Assembly: GCF_001648555.1 (NCBI RefSeq)
Contig: NZ_LQXM01000019.1
Coordinates: 1 to 62,204, forward strand
DNA length: 62,204 nt
Reading direction: 5' to 3'
Origin: Rossellomorea aquimaris TF-12
GTDB lineage: Bacteria; Bacillota; Bacilli; Bacillales; Bacillaceae_B
Shown here one piece after another: positions 49,805-58,661 of this stretch (positions within the stretch are counted from its first letter, which is position 1; each line of letters opens with the position of its first letter). A program made the translations under genes and the position numbers. The notes beneath the pieces were generated by a model that ran no database searches, was not told where the DNA came from, and saw nothing but the letters and a program-made list of their open reading frames with translations.

Positions 49805-49974
49805 ATAAGTGCATGTTGATGAAAAGCAGAGCGTTACGATGAGCAACCCAGTTGTCTCGTCTAGCTCGTGCGCCCCTTCCAACTTCTATGTTCATAGAAG
49901 CTGTTCAATGGATGAACAAGAAAAGATTCCTTTTCTTTGGTTGGGGTGCAGGCTTTTTTTTATATGCACGTATT
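49805..49974 (+). ncRNA. Unassigned branched RNA element upstream of ecfA1
   Basis: An outer imperfect helix ATAAGTGCAT/ATGCACGTAT (49805-49814, 49964-49973) encloses TGCGCCCC/GGGGTGCA and three consecutive perfect hairpins: CTTCTATG/CATAGAAG (49883-49900), TGTTCA/TGAACA (49902-49918) and AAGAAAAG/CTTTTCTT (49918-49937; the last two share one base). A run of eight T follows the G-rich arm (49954-49961). It is too elaborate for a plain terminator and no T-box or known riboswitch motif is visible. Confidence 0.5.
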
Positions 49975-50033
49975 TTTATTTTGAGCTAAGAATGAGACAG
50001 CTGAGTATTGAAGGGCGTAGAGGAGGTATTGGC

Positions 50034-50870
50034 ATGGGGGAAATCATCAAAGTCGACGATGTTTATTATCGTTATCCAGATCAAAAAGATTATGCCCTTA
50101 AAGGAATTACTCTAAGTGTTAAGCAGGGGGAATGGCTGGCAATCGTAGGCCATAATGGTTCAGGAAAATCCACCCTTGCAAAAATGTTAAATGGTCTTCA
50201 TTTTCCTGAAAAGGGGAGTGTGACTGTGGATGATACCCGCTTAGAAGAAAATTCCATTTGGGATATTCGTTCAAAGCTAGGTATGGTTTTTCAAAATCCC
50301 GATAATCAATTTGTTGGTGCTACTGTTGAAGATGATGTGGCTTTTGGGTTAGAAAACCATGGTGTACCTTTTGAAAAGATGGTACAAAGAGTGAATGACG
50401 CTTTGAAAAGCGTCCATATGGAAGATTTTCTTGATCAAGAGCCGCACCATTTATCAGGAGGTCAGAAGCAAAGAGTAGCAATCGCAGGTGTTGTAGCTTT
50501 GCAACCTTCCATCATTATTTTGGATGAAGCCACTTCTATGCTGGACCCGCAAGGTAGAAAAGAAGTTCTTGAAACAGTTAGAAAACTAAAAGACGAAGAA
50601 AACTTAACGGTTATCTCGATTACACATGATTTAGAAGAAGCAACAAAGGCAGATCGAATGATTGTATTGAATCAAGGGTCTGTTTTTAAAGAAGGAACAC
50701 CCGAAGAGATTTTTCTTTTAGAAGATGAATTAATCAAATTAGGATTAGATTCTCCTTTTACGATAAAATTAGCTGGCGCTTTAAAAGAAAATGGAATCCC
50801 TTTATCAAAGACATATTTTACAGAAGAAGAGTTGGTGGATGAATTATGCAAATCTCATTTCAACATGTAG
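50034..50870 (+). CDS. ecfA1: ECF transporter ATPase EcfA1
   Basis: One of two ATPases energising vitamin and micronutrient uptake with EcfT and various substrate-binding S components encoded elsewhere. The 278 residues have Walker [10 protein letters not shown] near residues 39-47, LSGGQKQR and the Walker [14 protein letters not shown], plus an EcfA C-terminal extension. ATG 50034 follows AGGAGGTA; an in-frame upstream extension into the structured leader is not real. Overlaps ecfA2 by 25 nt. Confidence 0.95.
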   Translation: MGEIIKVDDVYYRYPDQKDYALKGITLSVKQGEWLAIVGHNGSGKSTLAKMLNGLHFPEKGSVTVDDTRLEENSIWDIRSKLGMVFQNPDNQFVGATVEDDVAFGLENHGVPFEKMVQRVNDALKSVHMEDFLDQEPHHLSGGQKQRVAIAGVVALQPSIIILDEATSMLDPQGRKEVLETVRKLKDEENLTVISITHDLEEATKADRMIVLNQGSVFKEGTPEEIFLLEDELIKLGLDSPFTIKLAGALKENGIPLSKTYFTEEELVDELCKSHFNM

Positions 50871-51715
50871 AATTTCGTTATTCGAATAATACTCCATTTG
50901 AAAAGCTAGCGTTAGAAGATATTGATTTATCCATTCCATCTGGTCAGTTTCTTGCTGTTATTGGTCATACGGGTTCAGGGAAGTCAACGTTATTACAGCA
51001 TTTAAATGGTCTTTTAAAGCCGACAAGAGGAACAGTAAATGTTGGGGAGTACGAGATTACCCCTAAGAAAAAAGCCAAAAGCTTAAAACCGGTAAGACAA
51101 AAGGTAGGGATTGTATTTCAATTTCCTGAACACCAATTGTTTGAAGAAACCGTACTGAAAGACATCTGCTATGGACCCATGAATTTTGGTGTATCAGAAG
51201 AGGAAGCAAAGAGAAGAGCGAAGGAACTGATTGTGAAGGTCGGTCTATCTGAAGAGATTCTCCATAAGTCTCCCTTTGACCTGTCAGGTGGCCAAATGAG
51301 AAGAGTTGCCATTGCCGGTGTACTGGCTATGAATCCAGATGTCATTGTTTTGGATGAGCCCACAGCAGGGTTAGATCCAAGAGGACAGAAGGAAATTATG
51401 GACATGTTCTATACTCTTCATAAGGAAAAGGGCCTGACAACTATACTAGTTACTCATAGCATGGAAGATGCAGCTCACTATGCTGAAGAAATTGTCATTA
51501 TGCAAAACGGCCGTCTGAAGAAAAAAGGGAAACCTGAAGACATTTTCTCACAACCTGAAGAGTTGTTTGAAATAGGATTAGATGTCCCGGATGTGGTTCG
51601 ATTCCAATACGAATTTGAAAAACGGACAGGTCATAAACTTCCAAAAACATGTTTGTCCATTGAAGAGCTGGCTACAGCCATTAGCAGATCCCGAAACGGG
51701 GGTGAAGCTCTATGA
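50846..51715 (+). CDS. ecfA2: ECF transporter ATPase EcfA2
   Basis: The partner ATPase, 289 residues, with Walker [10 protein letters not shown], signature LSGGQMRR and Walker [14 protein letters not shown]. The distinct SGGQ context and C-terminus set it apart from EcfA1. Start overlaps ecfA1 and stop overlaps ecfT, so the three are tightly coupled. Confidence 0.95.
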   Translation: MQISFQHVEFRYSNNTPFEKLALEDIDLSIPSGQFLAVIGHTGSGKSTLLQHLNGLLKPTRGTVNVGEYEITPKKKAKSLKPVRQKVGIVFQFPEHQLFEETVLKDICYGPMNFGVSEEEAKRRAKELIVKVGLSEEILHKSPFDLSGGQMRRVAIAGVLAMNPDVIVLDEPTAGLDPRGQKEIMDMFYTLHKEKGLTTILVTHSMEDAAHYAEEIVIMQNGRLKKKGKPEDIFSQPEELFEIGLDVPDVVRFQYEFEKRTGHKLPKTCLSIEELATAISRSRNGGEAL

Positions 51716-52509
51716 TGGAGAAAATGATTATTGGACGATACGTACCGACAGATTCGATTCTTCACCGATTAGATCCGAGAGCAAAATTACTATTTATCTT
51801 TGGATTTATATGTGTTGTCTTCCTAGCGAATAATTTTGTGACGTATGGATTACTCGGTTTATTCACGATCGGTGCACTTATAATGTCCAGATTGCCGATT
51901 CACTTTATCATTGGAGGACTGAAGCCCATTCTGTGGCTTATTCTCTTTACGTTCTTCCTACACGTATTTTTCACAAAAGAAGGGGACGTCATATTAAACC
52001 TTGGAATACTTTCTGTACACGAGGAAGGACTAAGACAAGGAATTTTTATCTCACTACGGTTCTTTTACCTTATTCTTGTCACCTCTCTTCTTACATTGAC
52101 AACCTCTCCAATCACCATTACAGATGGGTTAGAGACATTGTTAAATCCGTTAAGAAAAGTGAAATTCCCTGTACACGAATTAGCTCTAATGATGTCTATT
52201 TCTTTACGGTTTATTCCAACACTTATGGAAGAGACCGATAAGATCATGAAGGCTCAAGTGGCAAGAGGTGCAGAATTCACTTCAGGTCCAATTAAGGAGC
52301 GAATCCAGGCGATCATCCCCTTGCTTATTCCTTTATTTGTGAGTGCATTCAAACGTGCTGAGGACTTAGCCACTGCCATGGAGGCAAGGGGCTATCAAGG
52401 CGGGGAAGGAAGAACGAAATATAGACTCTTATCCTGGCATAAGAAAGATACAGGAGCATTATTCGTTTTAATCCTCCTTACAGCCGTTTTAATCATTTTT
52501 AGGGGATAA
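51712..52509 (+). CDS. ecfT: ECF transporter transmembrane protein EcfT
   Basis: Couples ATP hydrolysis in EcfA1/A2 to S-component toppling. The 265 residues have about 5-6 hydrophobic helices and the two coupling motifs ARGAEF and EARGYQ. Shared use by several S components is known for the family (group II ECF). Confidence 0.95.
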   Translation: MMEKMIIGRYVPTDSILHRLDPRAKLLFIFGFICVVFLANNFVTYGLLGLFTIGALIMSRLPIHFIIGGLKPILWLILFTFFLHVFFTKEGDVILNLGILSVHEEGLRQGIFISLRFFYLILVTSLLTLTTSPITITDGLETLLNPLRKVKFPVHELALMMSISLRFIPTLMEETDKIMKAQVARGAEFTSGPIKERIQAIIPLLIPLFVSAFKRAEDLATAMEARGYQGGEGRTKYRLLSWHKKDTGALFVLILLTAVLIIFRG

Positions 52510-52527
52510 ACAGGGGGTGAGCAGAGT

Positions 52528-53280
52528 ATGCAGCGAATTAAGTGCATCATCGCTTATGATGGAACCAATTTTCATGGATATCAAATTCAACCGAATCAAC
52601 GAACTGTACAAGGACTTCTAGAAGACAGGTTATCTGACATCCATAAAGGTGAAAAGATCCGAGTAAGTGCCTCTGGTCGTACAGACGCAGGTGTCCACGC
52701 CAACGGTCAAGTTTTTCATTTTGATACTCCGTTAGCCATACCAGAAGAGAAATGGCCAGTGGTCCTAAACACAAAACTACCTGATGAAGTAACCGTTAAA
52801 GAAGCTTCGTATGTATCGATGGATTTCCATTCAAGATTCTCTGTCCTTCAAAAGGAGTATCGATATAGAGTGTACACAGGAAAGACGAGAAGTCCTTTTT
52901 ATCGTCACTTCGCTCTTCATTATCCTCAACCTGTTTCAGTTGTTGAGATGAAGAAAGCCGCTAGTTATCTGCTAGGAGAACATGACTTCACAAGCTTTTG
53001 TTCTGCGAAAACAGAGGTAGAGGATAAAGTGAGAACGATTCATCGCATAACCATAGAAGAATACGAGGAAGAGCTTGTCTTTTTATTTGTGGGAAATGGA
53101 TTTTTATATAATATGGTACGGATATTAGTTGGAACTTTATTAGAAGTAGGTTCAGGAAATATATCTAATGAAGATATCCCCTCTATCCTGGATGCAAAGG
53201 ATCGTAACGCAGCAGGGAAGACGGCACCACCCCAAGGATTATACCTTTGGAAAGTGGATTATGATCCGGAAAAAGGTTAG
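52528..53280 (+). CDS. truA: tRNA pseudouridine synthase A
   Basis: Makes pseudouridine at tRNA positions 38-40. The 250 residues contain the catalytic Asp in SGRTDAGVHANGQ near residue 54 and the LSxKEYRYR-type motif LQKEYRYRVYTG. Same transcript as ecfT by an 18-nt gap with GGGGGTGAG. Confidence 0.96.
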   Translation: MQRIKCIIAYDGTNFHGYQIQPNQRTVQGLLEDRLSDIHKGEKIRVSASGRTDAGVHANGQVFHFDTPLAIPEEKWPVVLNTKLPDEVTVKEASYVSMDFHSRFSVLQKEYRYRVYTGKTRSPFYRHFALHYPQPVSVVEMKKAASYLLGEHDFTSFCSAKTEVEDKVRTIHRITIEEYEEELVFLFVGNGFLYNMVRILVGTLLEVGSGNISNEDIPSILDAKDRNAAGKTAPPQGLYLWKVDYDPEKG

Positions 53281-53339
53281 GAATTATAGTAAGAAATAAA
53301 AAAAATATCTAAAACAACTAATCCAGGTGTAACATTCCC

Positions 53340-53368
53340 TTGACAATAGCTTTAGAACAAGATATTAT
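53340..53368 (+). promoter_or_regulatory. Promoter of rplM-rpsI
   Basis: TTGACA (53340-53345), 17 bp, TATTAT (53363-53368). Confidence 0.8.
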
Positions 53369-53379
53369 AGCATATGGTA

Positions 53380-53421
53380 TGTTATTAACCCCACGATAAG
53401 CCCCGGATCTTATTGTGATTA
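53380..53421 (+). promoter_or_regulatory. L13 leader
   Basis: CACGATAAG (53392-53400) pairs with CTTATTGTG (53409-53417) around a CCCCGGAT loop, preceded by TTATTAACCC. This fits the L13 leader described in Bacillus, thought to be bound by L13 for autogenous control. It lies about 20 nt into the transcript. Confidence 0.8.
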
Positions 53422-53462
53422 GAAAATAAATACTACGGATTCATTAAATAGGAGGTTAGATC

Positions 53463-53900
53463 ATGCGTACTACGTATATGGCAAAAGCCAACGAAATCGA
53501 TCGTAAATGGTACGTTGTAGATGCAGAAGGCAAAACTCTAGGTCGTTTAGCTAGTGAAGTAGCTTCAATTCTACGCGGTAAACACAAACCAACATTCACA
53601 CCACACGTTGACACTGGTGATCATGTAATTATTCTTAATGCTTCAAAGATTGAACTAACTGGGAAAAAGCTTACGGACAAGATTTACTACCGTCACAGCC
53701 AACATCCAGGTGGATTAAAATCTCGTACAGCATTAGAAATGCGTACAAACTACTCAGAGAAAATGTTAGAGCTTACTATCAAAGGTATGCTTCCAAAAGG
53801 TTCTCTAGGTCGTCAAATGTTCAAGAAATTACATGTATTTGCTGGAGCAGAGCATCCACATCAAGCACAACAACCAGAAGTTTACGAACTTCGTGGATAA
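53463..53900 (+). CDS. rplM: Ribosomal protein L13
   Basis: An early 50S assembly protein. The 145 residues contain [30 protein letters not shown] and [25 protein letters not shown] before ATG. Confidence 0.98.
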   Translation: MRTTYMAKANEIDRKWYVVDAEGKTLGRLASEVASILRGKHKPTFTPHVDTGDHVIILNASKIELTGKKLTDKIYYRHSQHPGGLKSRTALEMRTNYSEKMLELTIKGMLPKGSLGRQMFKKLHVFAGAEHPHQAQQPEVYELRG

Positions 53901-53922
53901 TTAATAAGAGGAGGTTATTATC

Positions 53923-54315
53923 TTGGCTCAAGTTCAATATTACGGAACTGGTCGTCGTAAGAGCTCAGTAGCTCGCGTACGTTTAGTACCAGGTAACGGT
54001 AACATTGTTATCAATAATCGTGAAGTAGAAGTTTACATCCCATTCGCAGCACTAAGAGAAGTAATCAAGCAACCATTAGTTGCAACTGAAACTCTTGGTA
54101 ACTATGACGTTTTAGTAAACGTTAGTGGTGGAGGATATGCTGGTCAAGCTGGTGCGATCCGTCACGGAATCGCTCGTGCTTTACTACAAGCTGATCCAGA
54201 ATACCGCGGAACTCTAAAACGCGCTGGACTATTAACTCGTGACGCTCGTATGAAAGAACGTAAAAAATACGGTCTTAAAGGCGCTCGTCGTGCACCTCAG
54301 TTCTCAAAACGTTAA
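53923..54315 (+). CDS. rpsI: Ribosomal protein S9
   Basis: Its C-terminal Arg tail touches P-site tRNA. The 130 residues start with [20 protein letters not shown] (TTG start at 53923) and end with RAPQFSKR. Follows rplM by 22 nt. Confidence 0.98.
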   Translation: MAQVQYYGTGRRKSSVARVRLVPGNGNIVINNREVEVYIPFAALREVIKQPLVATETLGNYDVLVNVSGGGYAGQAGAIRHGIARALLQADPEYRGTLKRAGLLTRDARMKERKKYGLKGARRAPQFSKR

Positions 54316-54327
54316 TTTTGGGAATCC

Positions 54328-54363
54328 AAAGACTCTCAACCTTTTGGTTGGGGGTCTTTTTTT
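54328..54363 (+). terminator. Terminator after rpsI
   Basis: AAAGACTCTCAACC (54328-54341) pairs with GGTTGGGGGTCTTT (54346-54359), with a TTTT loop and T-tail. Confidence 0.9.
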
Positions 54364-54424
54364 GTTTTTAAAGCTGTTTTATTCAAAATATGGTGTAGTT
54401 TGTAAGTAGATGGGGGTAGTTGAG

Positions 54425-54437
54425 TTCCGCTCCAATT
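54425..54437 (-). repeat. Fragment of the dispersed repeat, minus strand
   Basis: TTCCGCTCCAATT is the reverse complement of the opening AATTGGAGCGGAA of the repeat family; the rest of the copy is absent or decayed. Confidence 0.45.
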
Positions 54438-54547
54438 AGCATCATGATCAACGGTGGTTTTCAAGAACCAATTTAATAAACAACATTCAAGACAAAGAAT
54501 GTTTTTGATTGCTCTTCTAGCAAAGGATTTGTTTATTTAAATGAGTT

Positions 54548-54660
54548 CTATCTAGGACTCTGTAAACCAGTATGAGCTAGATAGTGAGGGGAACTGCTTT
54601 TTTTCGAGGTCTCGGCACGCCAGTACTTTTGAAGGGGTTACACAGTTCCCTCACCATCTA
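54548..54660 (+). other. Structured block with two mutually exclusive helices
   Basis: CTATCTAG (54548-54555) can pair with CTAGATAG (54577-54584). The same right arm also belongs to TAGATAGTGAGGGGAACTG (54578-54596), which pairs almost fully with CAGTTCCCTCACCATCTA (54643-54660). A run of seven T sits at 54598-54604. The alternation looks RNA-switch-like, but no promoter or downstream target is evident; a decayed mobile element is also possible. Confidence 0.4.
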
Positions 54661-54801
54661 TAAGAAATTTCGTGACAGAGCACTGGCAAGGAAAAACATA
54701 CTGAACATAATTTCTAGTACCCAAGCAGAAATCGAACACCGTTAACTTAAAGTTTATTGTTTTCATTTTGTTTATATTAAAGAATTCACGCGTTGAAAGT
54801 T

Positions 54802-54840
54802 GATTGGAGCGGAACGGGCTCGACTCCTGTGGGAGATGTG
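54802..54840 (+). repeat. Truncated copy of the dispersed repeat
   Basis: GATTGGAGCGGAACGGGC followed by CTCGACTCCTGTGGGAG matches the first third of the repeat at 34328, then the similarity ends. Confidence 0.6.
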
Positions 54841-55156
54841 GGACCCACTGCTTTAAGCTTGTTGTTTGTTGCCATTCTTTTTTGTTTCACTATAAGAGCT
54901 ACAAAAACTAACTAACTGTTCCAATCGAATGCTTTTTATTAATATAATTTTAAAAGAGGACAAGATAAATCCTTGGTGGGTAATAATGATAAACGTTTAC
55001 TAATAAATGAGTTTGAGCTATCATAACGGGATTTGGGTTCACCTTACTAGTAAGTTAGTTTTTGGGAACGAAAGCTCAACATATCTACAAAAGGATCTCT
55101 TTTATGTTTGTCTTTCCATATTATTTTATGCAATATGAATGTAGAACCACAGAGTG

Positions 55157-55262
55157 GATTGTAGCGGAAGGCACTTGACTCCTGCGGGTGATAGAGGAAA
55201 GGTCGAGACCCCACAGACGGAACGTCGAGGAGGCTCGACTTCCTCCCCGCGGAAAGCAACGG
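55157..55262 (+). repeat. Dispersed Bacillaceae intergenic repeat, copy 2
   Basis: Full-length copy: GATTGTAGCGGAAGGC, TTGACTCCTGCGGG, GTCGAGACCCCACAG, GAGGAGGCTCGACT and CCCCGCGGAAAGC. The inner stem is GTCGAG/CTCGAC where copy 1 has GTTGAG/CTCAAC, a paired change that argues for conservation of the fold. Confidence 0.75.
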
Positions 55263-55312
55263 TCAGTTTTTTTAAATATAACTTATCTAAGACGTGAAAA
55301 TAAATCGCTCAC

Positions 55313-55341
55313 TTGTAAAAAGACATCAATGTCGATATAAT
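55313..55341 (+). promoter_or_regulatory. Promoter of the tetR gene with an operator-like palindrome
   Basis: TTGTAA (55313-55318), 17 bp, TATAAT (55336-55341). A perfect palindrome GACATCAATGTC (55322-55333) fills the spacer and a second, TTGAAATTCAA (55346-55356), lies just after the -10. Either would suit TetR autoregulation. Confidence 0.6.
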
Positions 55342-55397
55342 TAAGTTGAAATTCAAATAGTATTTTTAAAAAAGTCAATTAGAACGGGGGTAGAAAG

Positions 55398-56015
55398 ATG
55401 TCTCCAAAAGTCAGTAAAGAGCATAAGGAACAGCGTAGAGCGAATATATTGGAAGCAGCAAGAAACGTGTTTATTGAGCATGGTTACGAAAAGACGACGA
55501 TGAAACATATTATGGATGCTGCTAATGTTAGTCGTGGCGGATTGTACCAATACTTCTCAAATAAAGAAGATGTGTACGAAACCATATTAGAAGAAAGCTT
55601 AACAAAATCTTTAAATGAAACAGTCGATTCATTAAAGGAAGAAGTTTCTTCATACTGGGATTTGTTACTGATGAGTGTGTTTGGCGAAGATAAGAAACCT
55701 GATGATGAAATGGATCCCATGGCACCTTCCAACCTGGAGTTTTTCATAACAGGAAGAAATGATCAACGAAGAAGAGAGTATGGGAAGGTTCGTTATTATG
55801 ATGGATTGAAGATCTATAAGGATATTATCGACCAAGGACAAACAAAGGGAGAATTTAGTTCGAAATTCGATAGTGAAATACTTGCTCGTTCTATCGTATC
55901 CTTTATTGATGGATTAGCTCTCGAACATTCCATATTGCCAAAAGAAGATTTGAAATTAAAAGAACAGTCCACGTTGTTTGTGGAATATTTAAAATTGGCT
56001 TTGGAAGTAAAATAA
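55398..56015 (+). CDS. TetR/AcrR family transcriptional regulator
   Basis: The 205-residue protein has a typical N-terminal TetR DNA-binding domain (RRANILEAARNVFIEHGYEKTTM, then the helix-turn-helix MDAANVSRGGLYQYFSNKEDVY) and a divergent C-terminal ligand domain. No transporter, enzyme or other likely target is adjacent, so its ligand and regulon cannot be inferred. It stands between repeat-bearing DNA and the conserved ybaK, suggesting later acquisition. GGGGG upstream of ATG acts as a weak ribosome binding site. Confidence 0.93.
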   Translation: MSPKVSKEHKEQRRANILEAARNVFIEHGYEKTTMKHIMDAANVSRGGLYQYFSNKEDVYETILEESLTKSLNETVDSLKEEVSSYWDLLLMSVFGEDKKPDDEMDPMAPSNLEFFITGRNDQRRREYGKVRYYDGLKIYKDIIDQGQTKGEFSSKFDSEILARSIVSFIDGLALEHSILPKEDLKLKEQSTLFVEYLKLALEVK

Positions 56016-56025
56016 TATGGATTTC

Positions 56026-56060
56026 AAAAATGGTGAGGATATAATCCCCGCCATTTTTTA
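56026..56060 (+). terminator. Terminator after the tetR gene
   Basis: AAAAATGGTGAGGAT and ATCCCCGCCATTTTTT form a stem with a short loop and T6. Confidence 0.75.
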
Positions 56061-56156
56061 TTTGGAATTATTAGGCTTGGCTTTCAAATTGGAAACCATT
56101 GCTCGAATGAACTGTTCAGTTAAGTAGGAAAATACGTTCAAAGGGGTGGATTAACT

Positions 56157-56603
56157 TTGAACGTTATTACAACTTTCAATACAAAGAGAAGAGAAAAACA
56201 AATAAAAACCGAAAGAAAATTGTTAAAAGAGATTTCAATTAAAATGCTTCAGGAAAGTGTGCGAAAGCATTTTGGATATATAAAGATTCAAGGCGGCGTT
56301 TTTATGCAGCAGGGATTTGACGAAGCTTGCTTCGATGTTGCGATTGAAGCTTTTTTATTAGGTGGAAAGGTCAGTAAGTTTGGTTACTCTGGTGAAAATA
56401 CGGAGATGGTGAAGAAAAGGTGTCATGAAGAACTAAAGCATTTCATCGATACCCTCTATAACTTTTGGCTATATTGGTCTGAAATGGGTGTATCCAATAA
56501 AGTGGATGAATCCTTCTATTTCAGCTGTGAGCACTATGTGGAAACGTGGTGGTCAGAGGGATATGAAAAAGGAGTGAAGCGCCATAAGCTCCGCTTACAT
56601 TAA
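56157..56603 (+). CDS. ybaK: DUF2521 family protein (YbaK)
   Basis: A 148-residue protein of unknown function. It shares the family pattern of B. subtilis YbaK: an N-terminal charged helix, FDVAIEAFLLGGKVSKFGYSGE, and ETWWSEGYEKGVKRHKLRL at the C-terminus. No membrane segment. TTG start at 56157 after AAGGGGTGG. Placement before cwlD is conserved in Bacillus. Confidence 0.85.
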   Translation: MNVITTFNTKRREKQIKTERKLLKEISIKMLQESVRKHFGYIKIQGGVFMQQGFDEACFDVAIEAFLLGGKVSKFGYSGENTEMVKKRCHEELKHFIDTLYNFWLYWSEMGVSNKVDESFYFSCEHYVETWWSEGYEKGVKRHKLRLH

Positions 56604-56695
56604 TCTTTTCCTGTTCTAAAATGGATTCTTGTCCCATATTTTTAAGTAAAGCGGTTTTGTTCTGCCGTATGGAAACTAGAAATAGGGGGACGAGA

Positions 56696-57412
56696 ATGGC
56701 TAAGAAACTAAAGCTTGTTGGAATACTATCCGCCTTGGTATTATTACTATTTATTATCCAATATAAGATTTTAGATAAGGATACATGGGAATCCTGGAAT
56801 CTTCCTCTATCAGGAAAAATTATCTATCTGGATCCAGGTCACGGAGGTCCTGATGGTGGGGCCGGTGATAAAAATGCTCTAGAGAAGGATATTGCTCTGG
56901 ATGTGTCATTAATGATCAGGGATTATTTACAGGAGCAGGGAGCTCTCGTTATATTAACGCGGGATAAAGATGAGGATTTAGCTAATGAGGGAACAAAAGG
57001 ATACAGCAGGAGGAAGGTTGAGGATTTAAATAAGCGATTAAACTTAATCAATGATTCAGAAGCGGACCTTTTTTTAAGTATTCATTTAAATTCTATACCT
57101 TCTGCAAGATGGAGTGGTGCCCAGACGTTTTATAATCCTAAATATGTTGAAAATAAAGCTTTGGCTAAGGCTATTCAATCAGAGCTCACGAGAAATTTAG
57201 AAAACACGAGCCGGGAAGCAAAGGGTATCCAAAATGTATATATCTTAAAAAATGCAAAAAAAGCGGGAGCATTAGTAGAGATTGGGTTCTTATCGAATCC
57301 AGGAGAGCGCGCCAACCTATTAAAGAAGGATTACCAGCAGAAGGTTGCAGCTTCCATCTATCAGGGTGTATTAATTTATCTAACGGAAGAAATGGTTGAT
57401 GACGTGGAATAA
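56696..57412 (+). CDS. cwlD: CwlD, germination-specific N-acetylmuramoyl-L-alanine amidase
   Basis: Needed with PdaA to make muramic delta-lactam in the spore cortex. The 238 residues have an N-terminal membrane anchor (about 6-26) and an Amidase_3 domain with zinc and catalytic residues in LDPGHGGPDGGA, LEKDIALD, SIHLNS and ALVEIGFLSN. ATG 56696 is chosen after AGGGGGA; an in-frame ATG at 56621 would add an unlikely 25-residue leader. Confidence 0.95.
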   Translation: MAKKLKLVGILSALVLLLFIIQYKILDKDTWESWNLPLSGKIIYLDPGHGGPDGGAGDKNALEKDIALDVSLMIRDYLQEQGALVILTRDKDEDLANEGTKGYSRRKVEDLNKRLNLINDSEADLFLSIHLNSIPSARWSGAQTFYNPKYVENKALAKAIQSELTRNLENTSREAKGIQNVYILKNAKKAGALVEIGFLSNPGERANLLKKDYQQKVAASIYQGVLIYLTEEMVDDVE

Positions 57413-57440
57413 TCGAGTATGTTTGATACTCGATTATTTT
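57407..57440 (+). terminator. Terminator after cwlD
   Basis: AATAATCGAGTAT pairs perfectly with ATACTCGATTATT around GTTTG, followed by TTT. It overlaps the cwlD stop codon. Confidence 0.88.
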
Positions 57441-57566
57441 GTTTGCTTTTTTTTAGAAAATCATTATATAAGAAAACCATTCAAAACCTTTTGATCATTC
57501 ATTCAACTAAGAATATGTTATACTAAAACTAGTTGAAAACGAATACATAATAAAGGGTGGTTATTC

Positions 57567-58616
57567 ATGTTAACAGAACAACAGACTCGAGATCTTTTAT
57601 TTGGATTAGAGGATCCTTTTTTACATAAAACTCTGCAAGAGACGAATGGTGTAGTGGAGATTAGTATTAAAGAAGAAAAGAGCCATGTCAGTGTGAAGAT
57701 AGCGCTGGCTAAAACAGGTACAAGCGAGCAATTGCAATTTCAGCAAAAGATTGTTCAATTATTAAAGGACAATGGAGCGGAGTCAGTTGGTATTCGCTTT
57801 ACTGAGCTGCCACAAGAAGAATTAGATAAGCATAGAGGAACGGGTGGAGAGGGCACAGACCTATTATCTCCCTCTAGTAAAACAACCTTTATCGCCATTG
57901 CCAGTGGAAAAGGTGGAGTTGGAAAATCAACAGTATCGGTGAATTTAGCTGTTTCCCTAGCACGACAAGGAAAAAAAGTAGGCTTAATTGATGCTGATAT
58001 CTATGGATTTAGTGTTCCAGATATGATGGGAATTGTGAAACGTCCAGTCGTACGAGGAGAAAGTATTATTCCAGTAGAACGTTTTGGGGTTAAGGTTATT
58101 TCCATGGGCTTCTTTGTAGAAGACAATGCTCCTGTTATTTGGAGAGGGCCGATGCTAGGTAAAATGCTAAATAATTTCTTCTCAGAGGTAGAGTGGGGAG
58201 ACTTAGATTATTTATTACTAGACCTGCCACCAGGAACGGGGGACGTTGCACTGGATGTGCACACCATGCTTCCTCACTGTAAAGAGATTATCGTGACAAC
58301 ACCTCATCCAACGGCTGCCTTTGTTGCTGCTCGTGCAGGTGCAATGGCATTGCAAACAGATCACGAAATTCTGGGTGTAATCGAAAACATGTCTTATTTT
58401 GAAAGTAAGAAAACAGGTGAGAAGGAATTTGTATTTGGTCAAGGTGGAGGAGAAAAACTAACAGAGGAATTGCGTACAGACCTCCTAGGGAAACTTCCAC
58501 TTCAACAGCCAGATTGGGATGAAGAGGACTTTGCACCATCCATTTACGCAGAAGATCATCGCTTAGGTCAAATCTATGGCGATATTGCTCATAAAGTAAT
58601 CGAGAAATTATCATAA
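57567..58616 (+). CDS. salA: SalA, Mrp/NBP35-family ATPase
   Basis: In B. subtilis SalA represses scoC and so raises exoprotease expression. The 349 residues have an N-terminal MIP18/DUF59-like domain (1-90) and a P-loop ATPase domain with GKGGVGKST at 114-122 and LLLDLPPGTGD. The C-terminal CxxC used by Fe-S-carrying Mrp proteins is missing (ENMSYFESKKTG), as in SalA, so a scaffold role is unlikely. A TATACT (57519-57524) upstream is a possible -10. Confidence 0.93.
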   Translation: MLTEQQTRDLLFGLEDPFLHKTLQETNGVVEISIKEEKSHVSVKIALAKTGTSEQLQFQQKIVQLLKDNGAESVGIRFTELPQEELDKHRGTGGEGTDLLSPSSKTTFIAIASGKGGVGKSTVSVNLAVSLARQGKKVGLIDADIYGFSVPDMMGIVKRPVVRGESIIPVERFGVKVISMGFFVEDNAPVIWRGPMLGKMLNNFFSEVEWGDLDYLLLDLPPGTGDVALDVHTMLPHCKEIIVTTPHPTAAFVAARAGAMALQTDHEILGVIENMSYFESKKTGEKEFVFGQGGGEKLTEELRTDLLGKLPLQQPDWDEEDFAPSIYAEDHRLGQIYGDIAHKVIEKLS

Positions 58617-58618
58617 TC

Positions 58619-58656
58619 AAAAAGGACAAATGACTAAAATCATTTGTCCTTTTTTT
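58619..58656. terminator. Bidirectional terminator between salA and gerD
   Basis: AAAGGACAAATGA (58621-58633) pairs perfectly with TCATTTGTCCTTT (58640-58652); T-runs on the plus strand and A-runs on the other side serve both convergent genes. Confidence 0.9.
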
Positions 58657-58661
58657 AGAGG

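Larger units (their letters stand above)
54364..55312. other. Gene-free repeat-bearing spacer upstream of the tetR gene
   Basis: About 950 bp with no convincing gene on either strand. It holds a structured block (54548-54660), one good copy and two fragments of the dispersed GGAGCGGAA repeat, and AT-rich filler. In B. subtilis rpsI is followed by ybaJ/ybaK, so this interval and the tetR gene look like an insertion or replacement. Confidence 0.6.

Noticed and set aside
49805..49974. T-box riboswitch before ecfA1
   Set aside because: No TGGNACCGCG T-box core or specifier loop is present; the G-rich arm GGTTGGGGTGCAGG only vaguely resembles one.
49809..50033. A 75-residue N-terminal extension of EcfA1
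   Set aside because: It would be translated from the branched leader element. EcfA1 homologues start at about ATG 50034, which has AGGAGG upstream.
54540..54700. A tRNA gene in the structured block
   Set aside because: No T-arm GTTCGA motif, anticodon arm or 7-bp acceptor stem could be assembled.
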